DNA from: an uncultured Eubacteriales bacterium
GTDB lineage: Bacteria > Bacillota > Clostridia > Oscillospirales > Acutalibacteraceae
Assembly: GCA_934444895.1 (NCBI GenBank)
Contig: CAKSDA010000010.1
Coordinates: 1 to 23,792 of the forward strand
Direction of reading: 5' to 3'
DNA length: 23,792 nucleotides
Of this stretch, positions 1 through 5,379 are shown piece by piece. Numbering within the stretch: position 1 is the first letter of the stretch; each line of letters opens with the position of its first letter. Both the position numbers and the translations under genes were made by a program. A model generated the notes under the pieces. It made no database searches, had not been told where the DNA came from, and saw nothing but the letters and a program-made list of their open reading frames with translations.

Positions 1-29
1 TGACTTATATGTCGATAACTTCTTGGCAT
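1..29 (-). CDS. 5' end of a probable IS3-family transposase gene (OrfA-like), cut by the window edge
   Basis: Reading leftward from an ATG at 29, nine codons are visible: MPRSYRHIS. An N-terminus of the M-x-x-SYRHI type is, from memory, typical of the first reading frame of clostridial IS3-family elements, a small helix-turn-helix protein that starts the transposase. An AGGAGG ribosome binding site (37-42) lies 7 nt upstream, embedded in a perfect hairpin. An IS3-like terminal sequence ends near 112 at the right distance. Too little coding sequence is present to prove the family; the rest would lie left of the window. Confidence 0.5.
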
Positions 30-36
30 AAAAAAT

Positions 37-73
37 CCTCCTATGGTAGTTTCTTTAATTCTACCATAGGAGG
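37..73 (-). promoter_or_regulatory. RBS-sequestering hairpin with an 8-codon leader ORF in front of the transposase gene
   Basis: A perfect 13-bp inverted repeat (37-49 with 61-73, 11-nt loop) places the transposase AGGAGG site (37-42) in its 3' arm. On the minus strand the same stretch holds a tiny frame from 67 to 41, reading MVELKKLP then TAG. It has its own AAAGGAG (75-81) 7 nt before its ATG. Its stop codon overlaps the transposase ribosome binding site. Sequestering hairpins are a known way for insertion sequences to avoid expression from read-through transcripts. Whether the leader peptide is translated is inference. Confidence 0.55.
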
Positions 74-83
74 TCTCCTTTTT

Positions 84-112
84 CTATTGTCCATTTTTTA
101 CGGACTTGTTCA
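84..112 (-). mobile_element. Probable terminal inverted-repeat end of an IS3-type insertion sequence
   Basis: On the minus strand this reads TGAACAAGTCCG, an A-run, then TGGACAATAG. It starts with TG and carries the GTCC...GGAC pattern common at IS3-family ends. It lies just outside the transposase leader, so the element would run from about 112 leftward out of the window. The partner end and target duplication are not visible, so the boundary is an estimate. Confidence 0.4.
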
Positions 113-213
113 AAGCTCCGCTCTTTTCTTTTAGTTATAAAGTGTTGCTCTGTTAATACGCAAATCGCCTTTGTTTTGATATTTTTTGTTTATCAGATAA
201 ATAAAAATCTGTT

Positions 214-240
214 TTTAGGCTCTTTATAGTCGAATCCGTT
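214..240 (+). repeat. Dispersed intergenic repeat, copy A
   Basis: The copy starts TTTAGGC, continues TCTTTATAGT and ends CGAATCCGTT. It matches the copies at 985-1009, 11637-11663 and 21358-21383 over TAGGCTCTT, ATAGTCGAA and CCG. It lies between the IS end and spoVT. No coding potential or function is recognised. Confidence 0.5.
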
Positions 241-287
241 ACACCTTTAAAATTGTTTCAATAATCAGTTAAAAGCAAATTTATGCG

Positions 288-316
288 GTATAAATTCCCT
301 TAAAACACAAATACTA
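288..316 (+). promoter_or_regulatory. Candidate sigma-G-type promoter of spoVT
   Basis: GTATA at 288-292 matches the sporulation forespore -35 pattern (gHATR). AATACTA at 310-316 matches the -10 pattern CATHHTA except for its first base, with a 17-nt spacer (18 is usual). Transcription would start near 323, about 50 nt before the spoVT start codon. Bacillus subtilis spoVT is transcribed by the forespore sigma factor G, which fits. The match is visual only and the region is AT-rich, so chance similarity is possible. Confidence 0.4.
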
Positions 317-372
317 ACACCACAATTTAAAATTAAACTATGTCAGTGTTTGTAAAGGAGATTGATTTATAT

Positions 373-918
373 ATGAAGGCAACGGGAATTGTGCGAAGAA
401 TTGATGATTTGGGCAGGGTTGTGATACCAAAGGAAATACGCCGCACACTGAGAATAAGAGAGGGCGACCCGCTTGAAATTTTTACCGATCGCAACGGCGA
501 GGTTATTTTTAAAAAGTATTCTCCCCTCGGAGAGCTTTCCGAAATTGCGGTTTCGTATTGCAACGCTATGGCAAAGGGTACTGATCTTGCCGTAATTATT
601 TGTGATAGAGATCATTGTGTTGCGGCAGGGGGAATCCCCAAAAAGGAAGTTTTGGAAAGAAGAATTTCATCGTTTCTTGAGGATATTATGGAAAGTCGGC
701 GGCCGTTTTTTACGGATGACGGAAAAAGTGAAAAGGCCACCGCGCTTGAAGGCGTTGAAAAATATATTTGCGCGGCTATGCCCGTTTTAGCGTCCGGCGA
801 TATTTGCGGTGCCGTTGTTTTATTATGCGACGAACCCATTAAAAATCCCTCTGAAAGCGATATAAAACTCCTTTCGGTTGCCGGTGATTTTTTAGGAAAA
901 AGCTTAGAGGAATATTAG
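373..918 (+). CDS. spoVT: Stage V sporulation regulator SpoVT (AbrB family)
   Basis: A DNA-binding regulator of forespore gene expression. The 181-residue product begins MKATGIVRRIDDLGRVVIPK and continues through RRTLRIREGDPLEIF, an almost textbook AbrB/SpoVT swapped-hairpin DNA-binding domain in residues 1-50. Residues 55-180 form a GAF-like C-terminal domain. Length and layout match the 178-residue B. subtilis protein. An in-frame start at 340 exists, but ATG 373 is chosen because the family begins exactly with MKATGIVRR and AAAGGAG lies at 354-360, although 12 nt of spacing is a little long. The gene stands alone on the plus strand, with a sigma-G-like promoter upstream and a hairpin terminator about 180 nt downstream. 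Its presence points to an endospore-forming lineage. Confidence 0.95.
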   Translation: MKATGIVRRIDDLGRVVIPKEIRRTLRIREGDPLEIFTDRNGEVIFKKYSPLGELSEIAVSYCNAMAKGTDLAVIICDRDHCVAAGGIPKKEVLERRISSFLEDIMESRRPFFTDDGKSEKATALEGVEKYICAAMPVLASGDICGAVVLLCDEPIKNPSESDIKLLSVAGDFLGKSLEEY

Positions 919-984
919 TTTTACCGTTTTGTCATTTGTCAGGACCTGTCATACTAAAAAGCAAGTATTATATTTAAAAATCCG

Positions 985-1009
985 TTTAGGCTCTTGATAG
1001 TAGACCCCG
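985..1009 (+). repeat. Dispersed intergenic repeat, copy B module 1
   Basis: Reads TTTAGGCTCTTGATAGT then AGACCCCG. Its first eight bases TTTAGGCT are mirrored by AGCCTAAA at 1013-1020, so this copy can fold into an 8-bp stem with a 20-nt loop. It lies downstream of spoVT and just before module 2. Confidence 0.55.
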
Positions 1010-1022
1010 CCAAGCCTAAAAA

Positions 1023-1065
1023 TGCCTATAGATCACTGTTTTGGGCAGGTTCGGATTATTCCTGC
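1023..1065 (+). repeat. Dispersed intergenic repeat, copy B module 2
   Basis: This 43-nt stretch aligns with 22342-22385 at about 37 of 44 positions with one gap. Shared blocks are TGCCT, AGATC, CTG, TTTTGG, CAGGTTCGG, TTAT and CCTGC. Both copies can form a small hairpin, here GCAGG/CCTGC closing a loop that starts TTCGG. It is non-coding and lies between spoVT and the terminator at 1101. Confidence 0.6.
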
Positions 1066-1100
1066 TTGCCGGATTTTACCGCTATGTAAAAAAACAGAAT

Positions 1101-1138
1101 ACGAAAAAGCGCCGCGGGAAGTCGCAGCGCTTTTTCGT
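1101..1138. terminator. Bidirectional intrinsic terminator between spoVT and the feo operon
   Basis: A perfect 12-bp stem pairs ACGAAAAAGCGC (1101-1112) with GCGCTTTTTCGT (1127-1138), with a further GCG/CGC inside. The stem itself supplies A/T runs on both sides. It sits between convergent spoVT (+) and the last feo gene (-), about 40 nt past the latter's stop, and can serve both. Confidence 0.75.
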
Positions 1139-1177
1139 TTCAAGTAAGGATTATTTTATGTTATCCGGTTTTCCGGA

Positions 1178-1348
1178 TTACTTTTTATGACACATTCCAC
1201 TCATTGCGCAGTTTGCACAGTTACAGCCGCATGAGTTGCGTCCTTTTTTCTTGTCTTTTCTCATTTTTACAATAATTAAAACCACAATTGCCACTATAGC
1301 AACAGAGATAAGTACTGTTCCTATATTTCCGGCCAGCCAACTAAGCAT
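1178..1348 (-). CDS. FeoB-associated Cys-rich membrane protein
   Basis: A 56-residue protein. It starts MLSWLAGNIGTVLISV, so residues about 6-27 form a single hydrophobic membrane helix. A basic stretch (KMRKDKKKGRN) follows, then a cysteine-rich tail with five Cys in the last 17 residues (pattern CxC-x-C-x2-C, then MC near the end) and HKK at the terminus. This architecture is characteristic of the small Cys-rich membrane proteins encoded after feoB in Clostridia, presumed to assist FeoB at the cytoplasmic face; their exact role is unknown. GGAG lies 9 nt before the ATG. The gene is 77 nt downstream of feoB and is probably the last gene of the feo operon. Confidence 0.85.
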   Translation of the reverse strand: MLSWLAGNIGTVLISVAIVAIVVLIIVKMRKDKKKGRNSCGCNCANCAMSGMCHKK

Positions 1349-1425
1349 ATTTCTTAGCTCCTTTCCCGTTCAGGAATTAAACACTGTTTGATTTTAATAA
1401 TTGTATACGGAGATATTCCCCGGTA

Positions 1426-3831
1426 TTAAGCCTCTACTCTGTTTGAAAGGGTATTGGCTTCTTTGTATTTTTTGAAGAAAAGCATATATACAATTACCGC
1501 CAAGCAAGCAGTGGCAAATATAATTCCTAACACATTAATGTTACCTGTAAATATTCCGCCGAACTGATTTATCATAAGTGCTACTGCATAGGCAAATCCG
1601 CACTGATATGCAATTGCGAACCATGTCCACCTTGCGTTGTTCATTTCGCGTTTTATAGCGCCTATTGCCGCAAAGCAGGGAGCACACAACAGGTTAAATA
1701 CCAAGAATGAATATCCGGTTACGCCGGTAAATGCTGCGCCGAGAGCCTGCCAAACTGTGGCGTCTCCGCCTCCGTACAAAATACCCATTGTTCCTACAAT
1801 GTTTTCCTTTGCAACAAGTCCGGTAATGGAGGCTACGGTTGCCTGCCAGTTGCCCCAACCCAAAGGTGCGAATATCCAGGCTATTGCTCCGCCTATATTG
1901 GCAAGGATTGAGAGGTTTAATTCGTCTTCACCGAGCATTCTGAATCCGTCTTTGGTAAATCCGAAATATGTTGTAAACCAAACAAGTATTGTTGAAAGAA
2001 GTATGATTGTTCCGGCTTTCTTAATGAAGGACCAGCCGCGCTCCCACATTGAGCGGAGAACATTCTTTAAAGTCGGCATATGGTATGCCGGAAGTTCCAT
2101 AACAAACGGTGCCGGATCTCCTGCGAACATTTTAGTCTTTTTAAGCATAATTCCGGAAACAACGATTGCCGCCATTCCTATAAAGTATGCGCTGGTTGCT
2201 ACCCAAGCCGAGCCGCCGAAAATTGCGCCGGCGATCATTGAAATAAAGGGAACCTTTGCTCCGCAGGGGATAAATGTTGTTGTCATTATTGTCATTCTGC
2301 GGTCCCGTTCGTTTTCAATTGTACGGGATGCCATTATTCCGGGAACACCGCAGCCGGTGCCTATAAGCATAGGTATGAAAGATTTTCCTGAAAGTCCGAA
2401 TTTACGGAATACTCTGTCAAGTACAAAGGCGATACGCGCCATATATCCGCAAGCTTCAAGGAATGCAAGCATCAGGAACAAAACAAGCATCTGCGGAACA
2501 AATCCGAGTACAGCGCCAACACCGGCTACTATACCGTCAAGAATAAGTCCGGACAGCCAATCTGCCGCTCCTGCTTTTTCCAGTCCGCTGCTGATGAGGG
2601 ACGGAATTCCGGGTACCCAAACTCCGTAGTTTGCCGGATCAGGTTCCTCTTTATATTTTGCAAGGGTGCTTGTAGCATCATTGTAGTCTTTTAATGTAGC
2701 GGTCTCTTTAGTAATTTCAAGAGTTTCCTCATCTTCTACTTCGTATGTAAAATCACTAGTAGGGGCGGTTCCTTTTTCCTCTTTATAGGCTTCGTAACCG
2801 TCAACAATTGCCTGTGCGCCGGAATACTCTTCTGCATCTGCGTTATAGCCTTTAGAGCCTATTCCGAAAAGATGCCATCCGTCGCCGAAAACACCGTCGT
2901 TTGCCCAGTCTGTGGCCGGAGCGCCTACTCCTACCATAGCAATCCAATAAACTGCAAACATAATTACCGCGAAGATGGGCAAGCCCAACCAACGGTTTGT
3001 TACTATTTTATCAATTTTATCCGAAGAGGAAAGTTTGCCTGCGTTCTTCTTTTTATAGCAGGTTTTAATAATCTGTGCGATATAAACATATCTTTCGTTT
3101 GTTATAATGCTTTCCGCGTCGTCATCCAACTCTTTTTCGGCTGCCGCAATATCACTTTCAATGTGCTCTTTTGTTGCGTTAGATAAATCAAGTTGATTTA
3201 AAACTTTCTCGTCTCTTTCGAAAATTTTAATTGCGTACCAACGCTGCTGCTCCTCAGGCATATTATGCACAACAGCCTCTTCAATATGAGCAATTGCATG
3301 CTCAACCGGGCCGGAGAAGGTGTGCATGGGAACGGTTTTTCCGTTTCTTGCTGCTGAAATTGCCGCCTCGGCTGCCTCCATAACGCCGGTTTCTTTAAGT
3401 GCTGAAATCTCAACTACTTTGCATCCGAGCTGATTTGAAAGTTCTTCAATATTAATTTTGTCGCCGTTTTTCTTTACCACATCCATCATGTTAATTGCTA
3501 TAACAACCGGAATTCCAAGCTCTGTAAGCTGGGTGGTAAGATAAAGGTTTCTTTCAAGGTTAGTTCCGTCGATAATGTTTAAAACCGCGTCCGGTCTTTC
3601 GTTTATAAGATAATTTCTTGCAACTACCTCTTCAAGAGTGTAAGGGGAGAGGGAGTAAATACCGGGAAGGTCGGTTATTATAACACCGTCGTGTTTTTTT
3701 AATTTTCCCTCTTTCTTTTCAACCGTAACTCCGGGCCAGTTTCCCACAAATTGGTTAGACCCTGTAAGAGAGTTAAACAGTGTGGTTTTACCGCAGTTAG
3801 GGTTACCTGCAAGGGCTATTCGTAAATCCAT
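1426..3831 (-). CDS. feoB: Ferrous iron transport protein B (FeoB), GTP-driven Fe(II) importer
   Basis: An 801-residue inner-membrane iron(II) transporter. The N-terminal G domain is complete: G1 GNPNCGKT (9-16), G2 around PGVTVEKKEG (33-42), G3 DLPG (54-57), G4 NMMD (114-117), G5 SALK (143-146). A helical GDI-like region follows to about 270. The first membrane helix is near 285-300, and the remaining helices carry the two Gate segments, including GTGCGVPGI and the CGAKVPF cysteine motif. Between the first helix and the first Gate segment lies a polar stretch of about 100 residues (roughly 303-405), probably an extracytoplasmic insertion that makes this FeoB slightly longer than the E. coli protein (about 770 residues). 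AAAGGAAG precedes the ATG. The gene follows two feoA genes and precedes the Cys-rich protein gene. Confidence 0.96.
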   Translation of the reverse strand: MDLRIALAGNPNCGKTTLFNSLTGSNQFVGNWPGVTVEKKEGKLKKHDGVIITDLPGIYSLSPYTLEEVVARNYLINERPDAVLNIIDGTNLERNLYLTTQLTELGIPVVIAINMMDVVKKNGDKINIEELSNQLGCKVVEISALKETGVMEAAEAAISAARNGKTVPMHTFSGPVEHAIAHIEEAVVHNMPEEQQRWYAIKIFERDEKVLNQLDLSNATKEHIESDIAAAEKELDDDAESIITNERYVYIAQIIKTCYKKKNAGKLSSSDKIDKIVTNRWLGLPIFAVIMFAVYWIAMVGVGAPATDWANDGVFGDGWHLFGIGSKGYNADAEEYSGAQAIVDGYEAYKEEKGTAPTSDFTYEVEDEETLEITKETATLKDYNDATSTLAKYKEEPDPANYGVWVPGIPSLISSGLEKAGAADWLSGLILDGIVAGVGAVLGFVPQMLVLFLMLAFLEACGYMARIAFVLDRVFRKFGLSGKSFIPMLIGTGCGVPGIMASRTIENERDRRMTIMTTTFIPCGAKVPFISMIAGAIFGGSAWVATSAYFIGMAAIVVSGIMLKKTKMFAGDPAPFVMELPAYHMPTLKNVLRSMWERGWSFIKKAGTIILLSTILVWFTTYFGFTKDGFRMLGEDELNLSILANIGGAIAWIFAPLGWGNWQATVASITGLVAKENIVGTMGILYGGGDATVWQALGAAFTGVTGYSFLVFNLLCAPCFAAIGAIKREMNNARWTWFAIAYQCGFAYAVALMINQFGGIFTGNINVLGIIFATACLAVIVYMLFFKKYKEANTLSNRVEA

Positions 3832-3862
3832 CGTCTTTCTTCCTTTCTGCCTTTTTAAGCGG

Positions 3863-4084
3863 TTATTCTACTTCAATCATTTCGGCGTCGGCCTTTCTGA
3901 GTGAAAGCTCATATCCGCGTACTGTAATTTCAATCGGATCGCCGAGAGGTGCAACCTTACGAACATGTATGTCGGTTCCTTTTGTGATTCCCATGTCCAT
4001 TATTCTTCGTTTTATTGCTCCTTCGCCGGTGATTTTAACTACTTTTGTTTTTCCACCGATTGGGACTTCGCGCAAAGTTTTCAT
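3863..4084 (-). CDS. feoA: FeoA family protein (FeoB-proximal copy)
   Basis: A 73-residue protein consisting of one FeoA (SH3-like beta-barrel) domain: MKTLREVPIGGKTKVVKITG, then RRIMDMGITKGTDIHVRKVAPLGDPIEITVRGYELSLRK (quoted in part). The R-x-x-DMGI-x-KG and APLGDP-x-x-x-x-x-RG-x-x-L-x-L-R signatures are those of canonical FeoA, a small cytosolic partner that supports FeoB-dependent Fe(II) uptake. An AGGGAGGA site lies at 4091-4098. It ends 31 nt before feoB, so the two are almost certainly cotranscribed. The second FeoA-type gene is 142 nt upstream. Confidence 0.93.
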   Translation of the reverse strand: MKTLREVPIGGKTKVVKITGEGAIKRRIMDMGITKGTDIHVRKVAPLGDPIEITVRGYELSLRKADAEMIEVE

Positions 4085-4121
4085 TTTTGTTCCTCCCTTT
4101 AATTATTTCTGATTATTTTGT

Positions 4122-4158
4122 GTTTAGGCAAGCTGTGATAACTCCGAATCCGCTTTTT
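4122..4158 (+). repeat. Dispersed intergenic repeat, copy E, inside the feo operon
   Basis: The segment starts TTTAGGCAAGCTGTGATAA and continues CTCCGAATCCGCTTTTT. It matches 22229-22265 at 31 of 36 aligned positions. TGCCATAGATC at 4163-4173 resembles the start of module 2 (1023, 22342), so this copy may be a composite too. It fills the 142-nt gap between the two feoA genes. Confidence 0.6.
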
Positions 4159-4226
4159 ATTATGCCATAGATCCGGCAGATTTTAATCTGTCATGCAGGA
4201 AAATTATAAGCCGAATATAATCCGGA

Positions 4227-4436
4227 TTATACAATAATTTTTCTGGCAAGTTCATCGCTTACTGCAACGCGCGACTCTTTAACCTTTACAATAACATTGC
4301 CGTTTAACGCGCTTACAACCGAAACCTCGCTGCCGGCAACAAACCCCAGGTTTTCAAGATGTTTTCTTACTTCCGGTGTACCTCCGACCCTTTTGACTAT
4401 GTGCGGAACACCGACATCTGCAAAACACAATGGCAT
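4227..4436 (-). CDS. FeoA family protein (first gene of the feo operon)
   Basis: A 69-residue single FeoA-domain protein: MPLCFADVGVPHIVKRVGGT, then a VRKHLENLGFVAGSEVSVVS segment and VIVKVKESRVAVSDELARKI. The HLENLGF-x-x-GSEV pattern and the final R-x-A-x-x-x-x-x-A-R-K-I fit the more divergent FeoA type that often precedes a canonical FeoA in Clostridia. The role is presumably modulation of FeoB; this is family knowledge, not shown here. AAGGGAAG lies just upstream of the ATG. The gene is first after the consensus promoter at 4488-4516 and so leads the operon. Confidence 0.88.
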   Translation of the reverse strand: MPLCFADVGVPHIVKRVGGTPEVRKHLENLGFVAGSEVSVVSALNGNVIVKVKESRVAVSDELARKIIV

Positions 4437-4461
4437 TTTTTCTCTTCCCTTCCGTTTGAAG

Positions 4462-4477
4462 GTTAGCTCACGCTAAC
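4462..4477. promoter_or_regulatory. Operator palindrome 1 of the feo promoter (DtxR-type)
   Basis: GTTAGC (4462-4467) and GCTAAC (4472-4477) form a perfect 6-bp dyad around a 4-nt spacer. The dyad lies just downstream of the predicted transcription start. The half-site recalls the GGTTAG...CTAACC core recognised by DtxR/IdeR-type iron repressors, although the spacing differs from that consensus. Confidence 0.65.
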
Positions 4478-4487
4478 TTATGGTTTT

Positions 4488-4516
4488 ATTATAGTTACCC
4501 TTTGCTAACCTGTCAA
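4488..4516 (-). promoter_or_regulatory. Consensus sigma-A promoter of the feo operon
   Basis: On the minus strand, TTGACA (4511-4516) and TATAAT (4488-4493) are both perfect consensus hexamers, separated by exactly 17 nt. Transcription would start near 4481, about 45 nt before the first feoA start codon. A palindromic operator fills the spacer, so such a strong promoter would be expected to be held off by a repressor. Confidence 0.85.
4494..4509. promoter_or_regulatory. Operator palindrome 2 within the feo -35/-10 spacer
   Basis: GTTACC (4494-4499) and GCTAAC (4504-4509) repeat the 6-4-6 layout of operator 1 with one mismatched base. The start is 32 bp from the start of operator 1, about three helical turns, so bound dimers would lie on the same face. 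Its position inside the spacer means binding would block RNA polymerase. Confidence 0.6.
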
Positions 4517-4783
4517 GAGGTTTTTTAAAATTTTTAAATATTTGTTAATTTTTTTATATATTGTGCCGTATGTTTTTTTGATTTTGTACAATTTTTTGTT
4601 TTGAGTTGTGTTTAGGCGGGGTCAAATGCCTTATAAGCAGTATTTTTTTGTCATTTAATTCCTTAAAAGCTCGAAATATGAAAATACTGCCGCTCTTTTG
4701 GGACCGCAGCCTAAAAAAACTGCGGTGCTTGATTTATTCTGCGTTTTGTGATAGACTTTTTATTTGAAAGGGCGGTGGGCTTT

Positions 4784-5158
4784 TTGGCAACGCATGAATC
4801 ACAAGAGATGTATCTTGAGACTATATTTATTTTATCAAAAAAGCATTCTATTCTAAGAGCAATAGATGTAGGTGAGTACATGGGCTTTTCAAAGCCCTCT
4901 GTCAGCAGGGCTCTGGGATTATTAAAAAATGAGGGATTAATTACGGTGGACGACGCCGGCATAATTCTTACAAAAAAAGGGGAAGAAAAAGCAAAGGTTA
5001 TTTACGAAAGGCACCTTGTTTTGACCAAAATGTTTGTTGATTTGGGGGTTGACCGTGACATAGCTTCGGAAGACGCCTGCAGGGTGGAACACTACATAAG
5101 CGATCAAACCTTTGAAGCCATCAAAAAACATTTTGCAGATATTACAGAAAATGAATAG
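4784..5158 (+). CDS. DtxR-family iron-dependent transcriptional regulator
   Basis: About 124 residues: an N-terminal winged helix (E-x-YLETIF...FSKPSVSRALGLLKNEGLI) and a metal-binding dimerisation domain ending with the EDACRVEHYISD segment. Aligned by eye to DtxR and MntR, the metal ligands are Met9, Cys99, Glu102 and His103, with His77 also conserved. Met/Cys/Glu/His is the DtxR (iron) pattern; MntR has Asp and Glu in place of Met and Cys. There is no C-terminal SH3-like domain. Start choice: TTG 4784 gives the family-like N-terminus MATHESQEMYLETIF with AAAGGG 11 nt upstream; GTG at 4775 and GTG at 4748 are in frame alternatives. It is divergent from feo, whose promoter carries two operator-like dyads, so repression of feo by Fe(II)-loaded regulator is the natural inference. 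Confidence 0.88.
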   Translation: MATHESQEMYLETIFILSKKHSILRAIDVGEYMGFSKPSVSRALGLLKNEGLITVDDAGIILTKKGEEKAKVIYERHLVLTKMFVDLGVDRDIASEDACRVEHYISDQTFEAIKKHFADITENE

Positions 5159-5178
5159 GCTTTTCCTTTAAAATGTTT

Positions 5179-5220
5179 GTTACGGGCTTTTTGTTACGGG
5201 CTTTTTTGTTTCAGACTTTT
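5179..5220 (+). repeat. Short tandem repeat after the DtxR-type gene
   Basis: The 14-nt unit GTTACGGGCTTTTT occurs twice in direct succession (5179-5192 and 5193-5206). A degenerate third copy begins at 5208. It is non-coding and probably replication-slippage material in the 3' spacer. Confidence 0.5.
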
Positions 5221-5306
5221 TGTTTTTAAACATTTTTAGCGTCGGCGCCCGGTGCTTGTTTTTTATTTAATTTATAAAATTGCCACAACACAAAAATGAT
5301 GCATAT

Positions 5307-5342
5307 AAAAACAGAGCAGGAAAATTTCCTGCTCTGTTTTTT
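5307..5342. terminator. Bidirectional intrinsic terminator between the DtxR-type gene and the ABC operon
   Basis: ACAGAGCAGG (5311-5320) pairs perfectly with CCTGCTCTGT (5328-5337). Flanking A and T runs extend the dyad on both sides, and T6 follows at 5337-5342 on the plus strand. It lies between convergent genes and can serve both. Confidence 0.85.
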
Positions 5343-5379
5343 CTGTTAGCGTTTATTTTTCGGCCTTTTTATCGCTTTG

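Larger units (their letters stand above)
4437..4783. other. Divergent regulatory spacer between feo and the DtxR-type regulator
   Basis: 347 nt with no credible gene. The left part holds the feo promoter and two operators (separate entries). The middle is very AT-rich. TTTAGGC at 4611-4617 with mirrored GCCTAAA at 4709-4715 recalls the dispersed repeat but matches little beyond that. Two hairpins precede the regulator: a 10-bp stem, 4637-4646 with 4681-4690, and a 7-bp stem, 4703-4709 with 4720-4726. Confidence 0.6.

Noticed and set aside
1637..2629. A 330-codon open frame on the plus strand opposite feoB
   Set aside because: It is fully antisense to the well-supported feoB, is rich in Pro, Ser and Ile as expected for a shadow frame, and has no family resemblance.
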